Positions 24,800 through 34,744 of a stretch of DNA of 64,000 nt are shown piece by piece (within the stretch, counting starts at the first letter, position 1; every line of letters starts with the position of its first letter). Both the position numbers and the translations under genes were made by a program. The notes under the pieces were generated by a model that searched no databases, had not been told where the DNA came from, and saw nothing but the letters and a program-made list of their open reading frames with translations. Location: the NCBI GenBank assembly GCA_019424695.1, contig JAHYZA010000006.1:34032-98031 (forward strand), in the 5' to 3' direction. This DNA comes from Oscillospiraceae bacterium. Lineage in GTDB: Bacteria; Bacillota; Clostridia; Oscillospirales; Ruminococcaceae.

Positions 24800-25975
24800 T
24801 CAGGAGCTGAACCGGTCACGCAGGTTCTTGAAAAAGCCCTTGCGCTTCTCGTAGTTCTCATCTTTGAGGCTGTCCTCAAAGGCTTTCAGGGCTTCGCGCT
24901 GGGTGCGGTTGAGTTTCTTGGGGATCTCCACCTCCACGATGACATACTGGTCACCGCGGCCCCGGCCGTTCAGGTACTGGATGCCCTGACCGCGCAGGCG
25001 GAACTTGGTGCCGCTCTGGGTGCCTTCCGGGATCTTCTGGGCCACCTTGCCGTCCACGGTGGGCACCTCGATCTCCGCCCCCAGAACCGCCTGGGAGTAG
25101 GTGATGGGCACACGGACATAGACGTCGTAGCCGTCACGTTCAAAGACCGCATCGCGCTTGACTGTCACATGGACGATCACATCACCGGCGGGTCCCCCGT
25201 TGCTGCCTGCATCGCCCTGGCCGCGCAGCGCAATGTTCTGATCGTCGTCGATACCCGCAGGGATCTTGACTTCCAGCGTCTTGCGGGCGCTGGTCTTGCC
25301 GGTGCCGCGGCAGGTCTTGCAGGGGTTCTTGATGATGGTGCCGCGGCCACCGCAGTGCGGGCAGGGCTGCTGGCTCTGCATCACACCGAAAGGCGTGCGC
25401 TGCGAGGTCACCACATAGCCGCGGCCACCGCACTGGGTACAGGTCTCGGGGCTGGAGCCGGCCTCGCAGCCGCTGCCATTACAGTCGGGGCAAGTCTGCT
25501 GCCGGTTGAGCGTGATCTTCTTGGCGCAGCCGTGGGCCGCTTCCTCGAAGGTCAGAATCACGCTGGCCTGGATGTCATGCCCCTTGCGCGGCGCGTTGGG
25601 ATTGGCGCGGGCCGAACTGCCGAAACCGCTGAATCCGCCGAAACCACCGCCGAAGATATCGCCGAAGATGTCGCCCAGGTCCACACCGCCGGCACCACCA
25701 AAGCCACCGAATCCGGCACCGCCGCCCTGGCCGGCCCCATAGTTGGGGTCGACGCCGGCAAAGCCAAACTGGTCATAGCGTTTGCGTTTTTCCGGGTCCG
25801 AAAGAATATCGTGGGCCTCGTTGACCTCCTTGAACTTTTCCTCGGCGGTTTTGTCGCCGGGGTTCAGGTCGGGGTGGTACTTTTTGGCCAGCTTGCGGTA
25901 GGCGCTTTTGATCTCGGCATCGGTGGCATTTTTGCCAAGGCCCAGCACCTCATAATAATCACGTTTTTCTGCCAT
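24800..25975 (-). CDS. dnaJ: chaperone DnaJ
   Basis: 391-residue type I Hsp40 that delivers substrates to DnaK. J domain (about 1-70) with HPD in KKYHPDLNP, a Gly/Phe-rich linker (about 80-125), four CxxCxGxG zinc motifs (CPDCNGSG, CTQCGGRG, CPHCGGRG, CKTCRGTG; about 155-225), then the C-terminal barrels. Last gene of the hrcA operon; a GC-rich hairpin (about 26019-26052) in the dnaK-dnaJ gap may lower its expression relative to dnaK. Confidence 0.97.
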   Translation of the reverse strand: MAEKRDYYEVLGLGKNATDAEIKSAYRKLAKKYHPDLNPGDKTAEEKFKEVNEAHDILSDPEKRKRYDQFGFAGVDPNYGAGQGGGAGFGGFGGAGGVDLGDIFGDIFGGGFGGFSGFGSSARANPNAPRKGHDIQASVILTFEEAAHGCAKKITLNRQQTCPDCNGSGCEAGSSPETCTQCGGRGYVVTSQRTPFGVMQSQQPCPHCGGRGTIIKNPCKTCRGTGKTSARKTLEVKIPAGIDDDQNIALRGQGDAGSNGGPAGDVIVHVTVKRDAVFERDGYDVYVRVPITYSQAVLGAEIEVPTVDGKVAQKIPEGTQSGTKFRLRGQGIQYLNGRGRGDQYVIVEVEIPKKLNRTQREALKAFEDSLKDENYEKRKGFFKNLRDRFSS

Positions 25976-26074
25976 AGAATCAATCCCCTCTATTTGGGCT
26001 TTCTCTCAATTAACCCCGCAAGGGCCGCCGCCTTGCCGGGCGGCGGCCTTTGTTTCAGGGTTCAGATTGTAAAA

Positions 26075-27913
26075 TCAGACTTCGTGGAAGTCGGCATCCA
26101 CAGCGCCGTCATCCTTGGGCTGGCTGCCGCCCTGGGCACCGTTGTCGGCACCGGGCTGCTGCTGGGCACCCTGGCTCTGCGCGGCCTGCTTGTAGACCTT
26201 CTCGCTGATGGCGTAGAACGCCTTCTGCAGATCGTCCTGCTTTGCCTTGATATCGTCGATGGAACCGGACTTCAGGGCCTCTTTCAGGGCGGAGAGCTTG
26301 GTCTCGACGTCGCTCTTCTCCTCGGCGGAAACCTTGTCGCCGAACTCGTTCATGGCCTTCTCGGTCTGGAACACCATCTGGTCGGCGTTGTTGCGGACAT
26401 CCACTTCCTCACGGCGCTTCTTGTCCTCGGCAGCATACTGCTCGGCATCCTTGACAGCCTTGTCGATGTCGTCCTTGCTCATGTTGGTGGAAGCGGTGAT
26501 CGTGATGCTCTGCTCCTTGCCGGTGCCCAGATCCTTGGCGCTGACATGGACAATACCGTTGGCATCGATATCGAAGGTGACTTCGATCTGGGGCACGCCA
26601 CGGGGCGCCGGAGCGATGCCATCCAGGTGGAAGGTACCCAGGCTCTTGTTGTCCTTGGCAAACTCACGTTCGCCCTGCAGGACGTTGACCTCAACGCTGG
26701 GCTGGTTATCCGCAGCGGTGGAGAAGATCTGGCTCTTCTTGGTGGGAATGGTGGTGTTGCGGTCGATGATCTTGGTGCATACGCCGCCCAGGGTCTCGAT
26801 GCCCAGGCTCAGCGGGGTAACATCCAGGAGCAGCAGGCCCTTGACGTCGCCCTGCAGAACACCGCCCTGGATGGCAGCGCCGACGGCAACACATTCGTCG
26901 GGGTTGATGCCCTTGAACGGCTCGCAGCCCAGTTCCTTCTTGACCGCGTCATAGACGGCGGGGATACGGGTGGAGCCACCGACCATCAGCACCTTGGCCA
27001 GGTCAGAAGCCTTCAGACCGGCATCGGCCAGAGCCTTGCGGACAGGGGTCATGGTGCGGTCCACCAGGTCAGCGGTCAGCTCATTGAACTTGGCGCGGGT
27101 GAGCGTCATATCCAGATGCTTGGGGCCGTTGGCGTCGGCGGTGATGAAGGGCAGGTTGATGTTGGTGGAAGTGGCGCTGGACAGCTCGATCTTCGCCTTC
27201 TCGGCCGCTTCCTTCAGACGCTGGGCAGCCATCTTGTCCTGACGCAGGTCGATGTTGTTCTCGCGCTTGAAGTCCTCGGCCATCCAGTCGATGATGCGCT
27301 GGTCGAAGTCATCGCCGCCCAGGTGGGTATCGCCGTTGGTGGCCAGAACTTCGGTCACGCCGTCGCCCATCTCGATGATGGAGACATCGAAGGTACCGCC
27401 GCCCAGGTCGTAGACCATGATCTTCTGATCGGCTTCCTTATCGATGCCATAGGCCAGAGAAGCGGCCGTGGGCTCGTTGATGATACGCTTGACGTTCAGG
27501 CCCGCGATGGTGCCGGCGTTCTTGGTGGCCTGACGCTGGCTGTCGTTGAAGTAGGCAGGAACGGTGATGACAGCCTCGGTGACGGGCTCGCCCAGGTAAG
27601 CCTCGGCGTCCGCCTTCAGCTTGGAGAGGATCATGGCGCTGATCTCTTCGGGGGTGTAGTCCTTGCCGCCGGCATGGACCTTCTCGGCCGTGCCCATCTT
27701 ACGCTTGATGGAAGAAATGGTGTTTTCGGGGTTGGTGATGGCCTGACGCTTTGCGACCTGGCCCACCAGGCGCTCGCCGGTCTTGGTGAAGCCGACGACA
27801 GAAGGCGTGGTGCGCGCGCCCTCGGCGTTGGCGATAACGACGGGCTCGCCGCCCTCCATAACGGCAACACAGCTGTTGGTGGTGCCAAGGTCAATACCAA
27901 TGATTTTGCTCAT
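26075..27913 (-). CDS. dnaK: chaperone DnaK
   Basis: 612-residue Hsp70. Starts [18 protein letters not shown]; the ATPase motifs [13 protein letters not shown] and [16 protein letters not shown] are intact, as is the interdomain linker [19 protein letters not shown]. Ends in a Gly/Gln-rich tail and VDADFHEV. Works with DnaJ and GrpE from the same operon. CIRCE/HrcA regulated. Confidence 0.98.
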   Translation of the reverse strand: MSKIIGIDLGTTNSCVAVMEGGEPVVIANAEGARTTPSVVGFTKTGERLVGQVAKRQAITNPENTISSIKRKMGTAEKVHAGGKDYTPEEISAMILSKLKADAEAYLGEPVTEAVITVPAYFNDSQRQATKNAGTIAGLNVKRIINEPTAASLAYGIDKEADQKIMVYDLGGGTFDVSIIEMGDGVTEVLATNGDTHLGGDDFDQRIIDWMAEDFKRENNIDLRQDKMAAQRLKEAAEKAKIELSSATSTNINLPFITADANGPKHLDMTLTRAKFNELTADLVDRTMTPVRKALADAGLKASDLAKVLMVGGSTRIPAVYDAVKKELGCEPFKGINPDECVAVGAAIQGGVLQGDVKGLLLLDVTPLSLGIETLGGVCTKIIDRNTTIPTKKSQIFSTAADNQPSVEVNVLQGEREFAKDNKSLGTFHLDGIAPAPRGVPQIEVTFDIDANGIVHVSAKDLGTGKEQSITITASTNMSKDDIDKAVKDAEQYAAEDKKRREEVDVRNNADQMVFQTEKAMNEFGDKVSAEEKSDVETKLSALKEALKSGSIDDIKAKQDDLQKAFYAISEKVYKQAAQSQGAQQQPGADNGAQGGSQPKDDGAVDADFHEV

Positions 27914-27992
27914 ACTATAAAACTCCCTTCAAAAGAACTTTGAATGTGGTGAATGTCTGTTTATCTGAAACGGGCGCTGCCCGGTTCATGCG

Positions 27993-28586
27993 TTATTCCG
28001 CGACGACCACCGTTGCATGACGGATGATCTTGTCGCCGATCTTGTAGCCTTTCTGGAAGACCTGCACGACGGTGCCGCTTTCCTGCCCTTCGGCGGGCGG
28101 GACCTGCTGCACGGCGTTCATGAAGTTGGGATCAAAGGGCTTGGAAAGGGCTTCGATCTCGGTAATGTGGAGATTTTCCAGCGCCTTGGCGGCTTTGTCC
28201 AGCGTCATCATGACGCCTTTCTTGTAGTTTTCGTCGCTGCAGGCGGCATTGGCGGCCATATCCAGGGTATCCAGGATGCCCAGGATCTGGGTGACGGCAT
28301 GGGAAATACCGTCGTTGAACTTCTGGTCCGCCTCACGCTGGGAGCGCTTGCGGTAGTTATCATACTCGGCCGCGGTGCGCAGCAGCTGATCTTTCAGCTC
28401 GGTATTCTTCTTCTCGCTGGCTTCCAGCTTGGCCTGCAGCGCCGCTTCCGCGTGATGGTGTTTCTCTTTCTTCTCTGCCTTGGGTTCCGCTTCGGCGGTT
28501 TTTTTCTTGGCTTCGGTCTCGGGGGCCTCGGCAGCCTGTTCAGGCTGGGTCGCCGTGTTCTTTTCTTTTTCGTTCTCGTGGCTCAT
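27993..28586 (-). CDS. grpE: nucleotide exchange factor GrpE
   Basis: 197 residues. A charged, low-complexity N-terminus (about 1-55, Lys/Glu/Ala-rich), a long coiled coil (about 55-100; ELKDQLLRTAAEYDNYRKRS is the GrpE signature) and the C-terminal beta domain with GTVVQVFQKGYKIGDKIIRHATVVV. Releases ADP from DnaK. Twenty bases after hrcA. Confidence 0.96.
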   Translation of the reverse strand: MSHENEKEKNTATQPEQAAEAPETEAKKKTAEAEPKAEKKEKHHHAEAALQAKLEASEKKNTELKDQLLRTAAEYDNYRKRSQREADQKFNDGISHAVTQILGILDTLDMAANAACSDENYKKGVMMTLDKAAKALENLHITEIEALSKPFDPNFMNAVQQVPPAEGQESGTVVQVFQKGYKIGDKIIRHATVVVAE

Positions 28587-28606
28587 TGCGGGTCCTCCTT
28601 ATCTGT

Positions 28607-29629
28607 TTATTGGCCCTGCCCGGCCATGCTCTGTCCCAGCTTGACGGCGAAGTAATCCAGGATCGGCAACAACCGCCGGTATTCCATCCGTGTGGAACCG
28701 ATCAGGGCTACCGAGCCGGTGAGGCCGCCGCCCGCCAGATATCGTTTGCTGACGATGCAGGCGCCCGGCATCGCGGGGTCCAGATCGCTGCCCAGTGTAG
28801 CGGTGATCTTGCCGCCGTCGGGCCGGAGCAGCTCGGTGGCTGCTTCGTTGTCGGAGAAGATCTCCAGCAGCGCGCCCAGGTTTTCCCGCACATCGGGCAT
28901 CTTGGCCAGATATTGCGCGCCCTGCAGACAAGCCTGCGGGCCGGTGGTGACCAGTGCCTGGGCCGCCAGCACCACCGGTGCCAGCCGCTCCCCTGCCGCC
29001 AGCACCATACTGGCTGTCAGCATCGGGCTCAGGTCCTGGGGTGCCACAAAGGTCAACCCGCGGTTGAGCAGCTGGGCCAGGTTGGCGGCATCGTCCCGCG
29101 TAAGGCCGGTATCGACCCGGGCCACCCGGGTGCGGACGCCGCCCGCACTGGTGACTGCCAGCACCGCCGCCGAATAGCGGCCCACCTGCACGACCTCGAA
29201 ATGGGCGATGCAAAGATCCGGTGCCTGGGGCGTGGTGACCGCCGCGGCACATTCGGTCAGATCGGCCAAACTGCGCGCCGCCGCCGGGGCAAGTTTTTCG
29301 GGCTCCACATCCATGCCGGCAAACAGATCGTCGATATGCTCCTTGTCTGCTTGCGACAACTGGTTGTCGCCCTGGGCGTCGATCAGGTGATCGAGGTAAT
29401 AGCGGTAGCCCTGGGCGCTGGGTACGCGCCCGGCGCTGGTATGGGGCTGTTCCAGCAGTCCCAGCTTGGTCAGAGCCGCCATCTCATTGCGCAGGGTGGC
29501 ACTGGACAGTGCCATATCAAAGTAGCTGGCCAGCAGACCCGAACCCACCGGTTCGCCGTCGCTGGCATACAGGGCAACAATAGCTTCCAGGATTCGCTGC
29601 TTGCGCGCGTCCATCGCCATGTCGCTCAT
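28607..29629 (-). CDS. hrcA: heat-inducible repressor HrcA
   Basis: 340 residues: N-terminal winged HTH (about 8-75; RKQRILEAIVALYASDGEP, SSATLRNEMAALTKLGLL) followed by a GAF-like domain and C-terminal dimer region (GGKITATLGSDL, SVALIGSTRMEYRRLLPILDY). Binds CIRCE and needs GroEL for activity in related bacteria. First gene of the operon it represses, so autoregulated. Confidence 0.96.
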   Translation of the reverse strand: MSDMAMDARKQRILEAIVALYASDGEPVGSGLLASYFDMALSSATLRNEMAALTKLGLLEQPHTSAGRVPSAQGYRYYLDHLIDAQGDNQLSQADKEHIDDLFAGMDVEPEKLAPAAARSLADLTECAAAVTTPQAPDLCIAHFEVVQVGRYSAAVLAVTSAGGVRTRVARVDTGLTRDDAANLAQLLNRGLTFVAPQDLSPMLTASMVLAAGERLAPVVLAAQALVTTGPQACLQGAQYLAKMPDVRENLGALLEIFSDNEAATELLRPDGGKITATLGSDLDPAMPGACIVSKRYLAGGGLTGSVALIGSTRMEYRRLLPILDYFAVKLGQSMAGQGQ

Positions 29630-29656
29630 CTCCTTTGTTGTTCCCTTTGGTTCGTT

Positions 29657-29683
29657 TTAGCACTCCTTATCTCTGAGTGCTAA
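29657..29683. promoter_or_regulatory. CIRCE element (HrcA operator)
   Basis: TTAGCACTC-N9-GAGTGCTAA, identical to the consensus, just downstream of the -10 box of the hrcA promoter. Confidence 0.98.
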
Positions 29684-29687
29684 ATTT

Positions 29688-29715
29688 ATTATACCCTCCT
29701 TTTTTCGCCTGTCAA
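29688..29715 (-). promoter_or_regulatory. promoter of the hrcA-grpE-dnaK-dnaJ operon
   Basis: Minus strand TTGACA (29715-29710), 16 bases, TATAAT (29693-29688). The transcript would start inside CIRCE. Confidence 0.88.
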
Positions 29716-29777
29716 GGGGTTTGGCAAAACTTTTTGCAAGTTTAACAGTTTCGACACAATCGGGTATTCGACCCGCC

Positions 29778-29806
29778 TTGACACCATCCTGCCCCGGATT
29801 TATACT
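29778..29806 (+). promoter_or_regulatory. promoter of the MATE transporter gene
   Basis: TTGACA (29778-29783), 17 bases, TATACT (29801-29806). Confidence 0.85.
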
Positions 29807-29847
29807 ACTCTATAACCTTATTATAATGTAAAGAAGGTACCACTGCG

Positions 29848-31227
29848 ATGCAAACCCATTCCGACGACAAAGCCTTTCTGGCAACCGATCCCCTTGGCAG
29901 TCTGCTGCTCCGGCTGGCACTTCCCACCGTAGCCGCGCAGCTGATCAACATGCTGTACAACATTGTGGACCGCATCTACATCGGCCACATCCCCGAAATC
30001 GGCGCACTGGCGCTGACCGGCGTGGGCGTCTGCCTGCCGCTCATCATGATCGTTTCGGCCTTTGCCGCGCTGGTGGGCAACGGCGGCGCTCCCCGCGCCA
30101 CCATTGCCATGGGGCAGGGCAACAAACAAAAGGCCGAGGAGATCCTGGGCAATTGTTTTGCCCTGCAGATCGTGGTCTCGGTCCTCCTGACGGTGATTCT
30201 GTTTTTGGGGGACCGCACCTTTTTGCTGGCTTTCGGCGCCAGCGCCAATACCATTGAGTATGCGGTCGCCTATATGGACATCTACGCGGTGGGCACCATC
30301 TTTGTACAGATGACCCTGGGCATGAACGCCTTTATCACCGCCCAGGGCTTTGCCAAGGAAGGGATGCTTTCGGTGCTGATCGGTGCCGTTGCCAACATCA
30401 TCCTGGACCCGGTGTTCATCTTTGGCCTGAACATGGGCGTGCGCGGCGCCGCCCTGGCCACCGTCCTCTCCCAGGCGTTGTCCTGCATCTGGGTGCTGGC
30501 CTTCCTGTTCGGCAAACGCAGCTTTTTGCGGCTGCGGGCCGCCACGATCCGCCTCTCCCCCGCTGTGCTGCTGCCCTGTGTGGCACTGGGCACCGCCACC
30601 TTTATCATGCAGGCCAGTGAGAGTGTGATCTCGGTGGCCTTCAACTCCTCGCTGCTGCAGTACGGCGGCGACATGGCCGTAGGCGCCATGACGATCCTTT
30701 CCAGCGTCATGCAGTTTGCGATGCTGCCGCTGCAGGGCCTGGGCCAGGGCGCCCAGCCCATCATCAGCTACAACTACGGCGCCGGAAAGCGGGACCGTGT
30801 GAGAAAAGCCTACTTCCTGCTGCTGCGGGTCAGCCTGCTCTACTCCTGCCTGCTGTGGCTGCTGGTGGAGTTGTTCCCCCAGGCGTTCGCTTCCCTGTTC
30901 ACCAGCGACGCCGCGCTGGTAACGTATACCGGCAACGCCCTGCGCATTTATGTGGCGGCGCTGTTCCTGTTCGGCATCCAGATGGCCTGCCAGATGACCT
31001 TTACCTCGCTGGGCAAGGCCAAGCAGTCCATTCTGGTGGCTGTCATGCGCAAATTCATCCTGTTGCTGCCGCTGATTTACCTCATGCCGATGCTCTTCCG
31101 CGCCGACCAGGCCCGCGCCGTCTATATGGCGGAACCGGTGGCCGACACCCTGGCGGTGCTCTTCACCTCGGTTTTGTTCTTCTTCACCTTCCGCAAGGTG
31201 CTGCGTCAGATGGACAAAACCGCCTGA
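29848..31227 (+). CDS. MATE-family efflux transporter
   Basis: 459-residue multidrug/toxin exporter with twelve membrane helices in two bundles. LLLRLALPTVAAQLINMLYNIVDRIYIGH and FGLNMGVRGAALATVLSQ in half one and LPLQGLGQGAQPIISYNYGAG in half two are characteristic. Probably driven by Na+ or H+; substrate unknown. AAGAAGG lies ahead of ATG 29848. Monocistronic, convergent with spoVT with only three bases between stop codons, so read-through between the two is possible. Confidence 0.93.
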   Translation: MQTHSDDKAFLATDPLGSLLLRLALPTVAAQLINMLYNIVDRIYIGHIPEIGALALTGVGVCLPLIMIVSAFAALVGNGGAPRATIAMGQGNKQKAEEILGNCFALQIVVSVLLTVILFLGDRTFLLAFGASANTIEYAVAYMDIYAVGTIFVQMTLGMNAFITAQGFAKEGMLSVLIGAVANIILDPVFIFGLNMGVRGAALATVLSQALSCIWVLAFLFGKRSFLRLRAATIRLSPAVLLPCVALGTATFIMQASESVISVAFNSSLLQYGGDMAVGAMTILSSVMQFAMLPLQGLGQGAQPIISYNYGAGKRDRVRKAYFLLLRVSLLYSCLLWLLVELFPQAFASLFTSDAALVTYTGNALRIYVAALFLFGIQMACQMTFTSLGKAKQSILVAVMRKFILLLPLIYLMPMLFRADQARAVYMAEPVADTLAVLFTSVLFFFTFRKVLRQMDKTA

Positions 31228-31230
31228 GAG

Positions 31231-31773
31231 TCATTCCTCCATCCAGCGGGAGAGGAAATTGGCCGCCGTGGACAGCACCTGCACGGCATCCTGCCGGGGT
31301 GCGGCATCCCGCGCCGTGCCGGGCAGCAGGATACCGCCTTCAATGTCGCCGTGGGCCACGATAGGCGCCGCGCAGAGGATCTGCCGTTCGCCGCGCTCAA
31401 ACAGGCGCAGACGCTTGGCCGCATTTTCGGGGGCCACATAGACCGCCCGGCCCGCCAGCAGGTGTTCCGTTTCGGGGGAGATCTCCCGTCCGAGCATATC
31501 CCCTTTGCCGCTGCCGGATGCCGCCGTGATGCAGGTGCGGTCGCACACCAGCACCGTACAGCCGAGACTTTTGGCCAGCACATCGGTGTAAAGGGCCGAG
31601 ATCTGGCCCAGTTCCACCAGCGGAGAATACTTTTTGAAGATCACTTCCCCGTCGGCCGCCGTGTAGATTTCCAGCGTATCCCCCTGACGGATGCGCTGGG
31701 TGCGGCGAATTTCCTTGGGGATGACCACGCGCCCCAGTTCATCGATGCGGCGCACAATTCCTGTTGCTTTCAT
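31231..31773 (-). CDS. spoVT: SpoVT-like AbrB-fold regulator with GAF domain
   Basis: 180 residues. The AbrB/SpoVT swapped-hairpin DNA-binding domain (about 1-50; MKATGIVRRIDELGRVVIPKEIRRT) is followed by a GAF-like sensor domain (about 60-175). Matches Bacillus SpoVT in both domains and length. In spore formers it tunes forespore genes; here it may be a retained global regulator, because the window does not show whether the organism sporulates. GAGGGAAA precedes the start. Confidence 0.88.
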   Translation of the reverse strand: MKATGIVRRIDELGRVVIPKEIRRTQRIRQGDTLEIYTAADGEVIFKKYSPLVELGQISALYTDVLAKSLGCTVLVCDRTCITAASGSGKGDMLGREISPETEHLLAGRAVYVAPENAAKRLRLFERGERQILCAAPIVAHGDIEGGILLPGTARDAAPRQDAVQVLSTAANFLSRWMEE

Positions 31774-31846
31774 ACTGTTTCCCTCCGCGATGATTTTATG
31801 GTAGTATCTGCTAAAAATACCGATTTATGTACAGGAGACCTTTTCT

Positions 31847-32323
31847 ATGGAGTTATTGCGGACGACCCTTTGCTATCTGGAACAGGATGGCTGTTACCTG
31901 ATGCTGCACCGCGTCAAAAAGAAAAAGGACGTCAACCACGACAAGTGGATCGGCGTGGGCGGCAAGTTTGAGCCCGGGGAAACCGCTCTGGCCTGTGCGC
32001 TGCGGGAGGTACGGGAGGAAACCGGCCTGACGATGCAGAGCCCCCAATACCGTGGCATCGTGGATTTCTACTGTCCCCCCTGGCCGGCCGAACGGATGCA
32101 CCTGTACACCTGCACCGAGTTCACCGGCACCATGACAGACTGCGACGAGGGTGCCCTGGAATGGGTCCCCAAGAACGCTGTACAAAACCTGCCCATCTGG
32201 CCGGGGGACAAGATCTTCTTCCGGCTGCTGGCCGAGGACGCGCCGTTTTTTCATCTGGAACTCACCTACGACGGCGACACGCTGACCCGCGCTGTACTGG
32301 ACGGCCGGGATTTGCCCTTATGA
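31847..32323 (+). CDS. Nudix hydrolase, MutT/8-oxo-dGTP diphosphatase type
   Basis: 158 residues. The Nudix box GGKFEPGETALACALREVREETGL (positions about 39-62) fits Gx5Ex7REUxEExGU exactly. KWIGVGGKFEPGE and the TLCYLEQDGCYLMLHR start place it with the MTH1-like 8-oxo-dGTPases; other nucleotide substrates are possible. AGGAGACC precedes ATG 31847. Single gene, divergent from spoVT. Confidence 0.88.
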   Translation: MELLRTTLCYLEQDGCYLMLHRVKKKKDVNHDKWIGVGGKFEPGETALACALREVREETGLTMQSPQYRGIVDFYCPPWPAERMHLYTCTEFTGTMTDCDEGALEWVPKNAVQNLPIWPGDKIFFRLLAEDAPFFHLELTYDGDTLTRAVLDGRDLPL

Positions 32324-32330
32324 AACAAAG

Positions 32331-32372
32331 ATGCCCCGCACGGGAAATTCCCGTGCGGGGCATCTGCTTTTT
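32331..32372. terminator. bidirectional terminator between nudix and histidinol-phosphatase genes
   Basis: 16-bp stem ATGCCCCGCACGGGAA / TTCCCGTGCGGGGCAT; CTGCTTTTT follows on the plus strand and CTTTGTTT on the minus strand. Confidence 0.85.
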
Positions 32373-32376
32373 GGAA

Positions 32377-33204
32377 TTACAGTTCGCAGGCTTTGAAGCC
32401 ATCCTTGCCCAGGACCTGGACTTTGGAGTAGCCCAGCGCTTTCAGCTTGGCAGCCGCTTCCTCGTAACCGAAGGTCAGCGCCTTGGCATCGTGAGCGTCT
32501 GCGGTGATGACCACATTGCCGGAGAGTGCCAGCCAGTCCTTGAGGATCTCATCCGAGGGGAAGAAGTCCTTGCGGAAACCGCGGAACACCGCCGAGGTGT
32601 TGACTTCCAGCACGCAGCGGTTGCGGGCAGCCGCCATCAGCGCGCTGTCAGCCGCCGCTTTGTAGCGGGGGTCCTGCTCATCGAAGAACTTGCCGTCGCC
32701 GTTGATCTTCTTGATGAGGTCAAAGTGGCCGAGGATCGTGGGTTTCTTTTCCGCCACCTTGGCCACGTTGGCGAAGTAGGCTTCCACCACCGCCAGGCCG
32801 TCGCCGTCAAAGTCATCGGCAATGCAGGCGGCCAGATCACTCTCGCGCCAGTCGATCTCATAATATTTGCCGGTCTTGGGTCCCTGGACGTAGTGGCAGC
32901 TTCCGATGAAGTAATCGTAATCCGCCGGGTTATCGTCGCTGAAGAGGTCCCACTCCAGTCCGCAGAGGATATCCATTTTGCCGGCATAGCGCTCCTTGAG
33001 CTTGGCGATCTGCGCCTTGTAGAGCGCCGTGCGGCTCTTGGTCATGCAGTATTCCAGATCGCACGGGGTGTGGCTGTGGCCGCTGAAGCCCAGCGTCTGC
33101 AGCCCGGCATGCCATCCGGTGACTGCCAGCTCCTCCAGGGTATTTTTTCCGTCGCACAGCTTGGAATGTACGTGGACGGAACTTTTCAGGTATTCGCCCG
33201 CCAT
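32377..33204 (-). CDS. hisK: histidinol-phosphatase, PHP family
   Basis: Removes phosphate from histidinol phosphate, the step before HisD. 275 residues of the HisJ/HisK PHP type: HVHSKLCDG near the start (HxH metal pair), SGHSHTP (about 41-47), GLEWDLF, ILGHFDLIKK and ITADAHDAKAL supply the other metal ligands. Last gene of the his operon, two bases after hisIE. This replaces the HAD-type HisB-N phosphatase of enterics. Confidence 0.9.
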   Translation of the reverse strand: MAGEYLKSSVHVHSKLCDGKNTLEELAVTGWHAGLQTLGFSGHSHTPCDLEYCMTKSRTALYKAQIAKLKERYAGKMDILCGLEWDLFSDDNPADYDYFIGSCHYVQGPKTGKYYEIDWRESDLAACIADDFDGDGLAVVEAYFANVAKVAEKKPTILGHFDLIKKINGDGKFFDEQDPRYKAAADSALMAAARNRCVLEVNTSAVFRGFRKDFFPSDEILKDWLALSGNVVITADAHDAKALTFGYEEAAAKLKALGYSKVQVLGKDGFKACEL

Positions 33205-33206
33205 AG

Positions 33207-33863
33207 TTACTGCATCCTTTCCTGCTTTACTTTATGGTCGATCACATGCCGTTTTTCCAGCTCTTTGGTGATATCCTCCACCGAGATGCCCAGTTCGATC
33301 ATAAGCACCATCACATGGTAGGCCAGGTCGCTGATCTCGTAAATGGTTTCTTCTTTGTCGCGCTTCGCACCGGCAATGATGACCTCGGTGGATTCCTCGC
33401 CCACCTTCTTGAGGATCTTTTCCAGGCCCTTGTCGAAGAGGTAGCTGGTATAGCTGCCCTCTTTCGGGTCGGTCTTGCGGCCCTCGATCAAATCATACAA
33501 TCCCTGCCAGGTAAACTGCTTGAGTTCATCCGACACATAGACGGGATTGAAGAAGCAGCTCTCGGCGCCGGTATGGCAGGCCGGACCTTCCTTGATGACG
33601 TCGATGACCAGCGCGTCCTTGTCACAGTCCGCCGTGATGGAGACGACCCGCTGCACATTGCCCGAAGTCTCGCCCTTGCGCCAGATTTCCTGGCGGCTGC
33701 GGGACCAGAACACCGTGCGACCCTCAGCAATGGTCAGCGCCAGCGTCTCGGCGTTCATATAGGCGAGGGTCAGCACCTCTTTGGTATAATGATCCTGCAC
33801 GACGGCCGGAATCAGCCCGTGGGAATTGAAGTGGAGCGATTGGGAATTCTGGGTGATTTCCAT
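33207..33863 (-). CDS. hisIE: bifunctional phosphoribosyl-AMP cyclohydrolase / phosphoribosyl-ATP pyrophosphatase
   Basis: Steps 2 and 3 of histidine synthesis in one chain of 218 residues. HisI half (about 1-115): [28 protein letters not shown] and [12 protein letters not shown] with its zinc ligands. HisE half (about 120-218): [27 protein letters not shown] and the helix [17 protein letters not shown] 33863 has AGGAGGT eight bases upstream. The 110-base gap to hisF is the widest in the operon and has a possible internal promoter. Confidence 0.95.
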   Translation of the reverse strand: MEITQNSQSLHFNSHGLIPAVVQDHYTKEVLTLAYMNAETLALTIAEGRTVFWSRSRQEIWRKGETSGNVQRVVSITADCDKDALVIDVIKEGPACHTGAESCFFNPVYVSDELKQFTWQGLYDLIEGRKTDPKEGSYTSYLFDKGLEKILKKVGEESTEVIIAGAKRDKEETIYEISDLAYHVMVLMIELGISVEDITKELEKRHVIDHKVKQERMQ

Positions 33864-33940
33864 GTGAGAAACCTCCTGCTCGATAACGTTTGGTGCGGGC
33901 CGCACCGTTGGCACCGCCCGCCCAAAGAAAATATATGTAT

Positions 33941-33969
33941 AGTGTACCTGTTTTTGCCGCGTTTGGCAA
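33941..33969 (-). promoter_or_regulatory. possible internal promoter before hisIE
   Basis: Minus strand TTGCCA (33969-33964), 17 bases, TACACT (33946-33941), in the hisF-hisIE gap. Confidence 0.35.
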
Positions 33970-33973
33970 GGGG

Positions 33974-34732
33974 TCAAAGGCGCATTTCGATGCCGTTTTG
34001 CCGCAGATAGTGTTTGAGATCGCGGATTTCCACCTGCTTGGTATGGAAGATGGAAGCAGCCAGCCCCGCATCCACCCCCGGGTGGTCCCGGAACAGCGTG
34101 AGGAAATCCTCCTGGCAGCCCGCACCGCCCGAAGCGATGATGGGCACGGCACACCGGGCGGCCACCGCGTCCAGCAATTCGAGATCAAAGCCGTTCCTGA
34201 CGCCGTCGGTGTCGATGGAGTTGACCACCAGTTCCCCGGCGCCGTTCTTCACGCCCTGTTCCAGCCAGTCCAGGGCGTCGATGCCGGTGTTTTCCCGTCC
34301 GCCTTTGGCAAAGAGCATGAACTTGCCGTCCACCCGCTTGATGTCGGCAGAAAGCACCACGCACTGGTTGCCGTATTTCTGGGCTGCCGCCGGGATGATG
34401 CCGGGGTCGGCGATGGCACCGGAGTTGACGCTGACCTTGTCGGCGCCGCACTTAAGGACCCGGTCGAAGTCCTCCAGCGTGCGGATGCCGCCGCCCACCG
34501 TCAGCGGAATGAAGATCTGGCTGGCGACCTGACGCAGAATGTCGGTGAAAAGGGTACGGCCTTCGACGCTGGCGGTGATGTCATAGAACACCAGTTCGTC
34601 GGCGCCCGATTCATTGTAATACCGGGCCATTTCCACCGGGTCGGCCATATCCTGCAGCCCCTCGAAGTTGACGCCTTTGACCACACGGCCGTTTTTGACG
34701 TCCAGACAGGGAATGATGCGTTTGGTAATCAT
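33974..34732 (-). CDS. hisF: imidazole glycerol phosphate synthase cyclase subunit
   Basis: 252-residue TIM barrel forming IGP and AICAR with ammonia from His[23 protein letters not shown] carries the catalytic Asp near residue 11; the second, D in NSIDTDG (about 130), is present, as are VGGGIRTL and ASGGAG phosphate loops. GAGGAGGG precedes the ATG. Twelve bases after hisA. Confidence 0.97.
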   Translation of the reverse strand: MITKRIIPCLDVKNGRVVKGVNFEGLQDMADPVEMARYYNESGADELVFYDITASVEGRTLFTDILRQVASQIFIPLTVGGGIRTLEDFDRVLKCGADKVSVNSGAIADPGIIPAAAQKYGNQCVVLSADIKRVDGKFMLFAKGGRENTGIDALDWLEQGVKNGAGELVVNSIDTDGVRNGFDLELLDAVAARCAVPIIASGGAGCQEDFLTLFRDHPGVDAGLAASIFHTKQVEIRDLKHYLRQNGIEMRL

Positions 34733-34744
34733 GCTGCGCCCTCC

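Noticed and set aside
25169..27943. Very long open frame (924 codons) opposite dnaJ and dnaK
   Set aside because: It runs antisense across two certain genes; the composition is shadow-like (Leu/Gly/Val/Ala repeats), with no ribosome binding site. It arises from the high-GC codon bias of dnaK.
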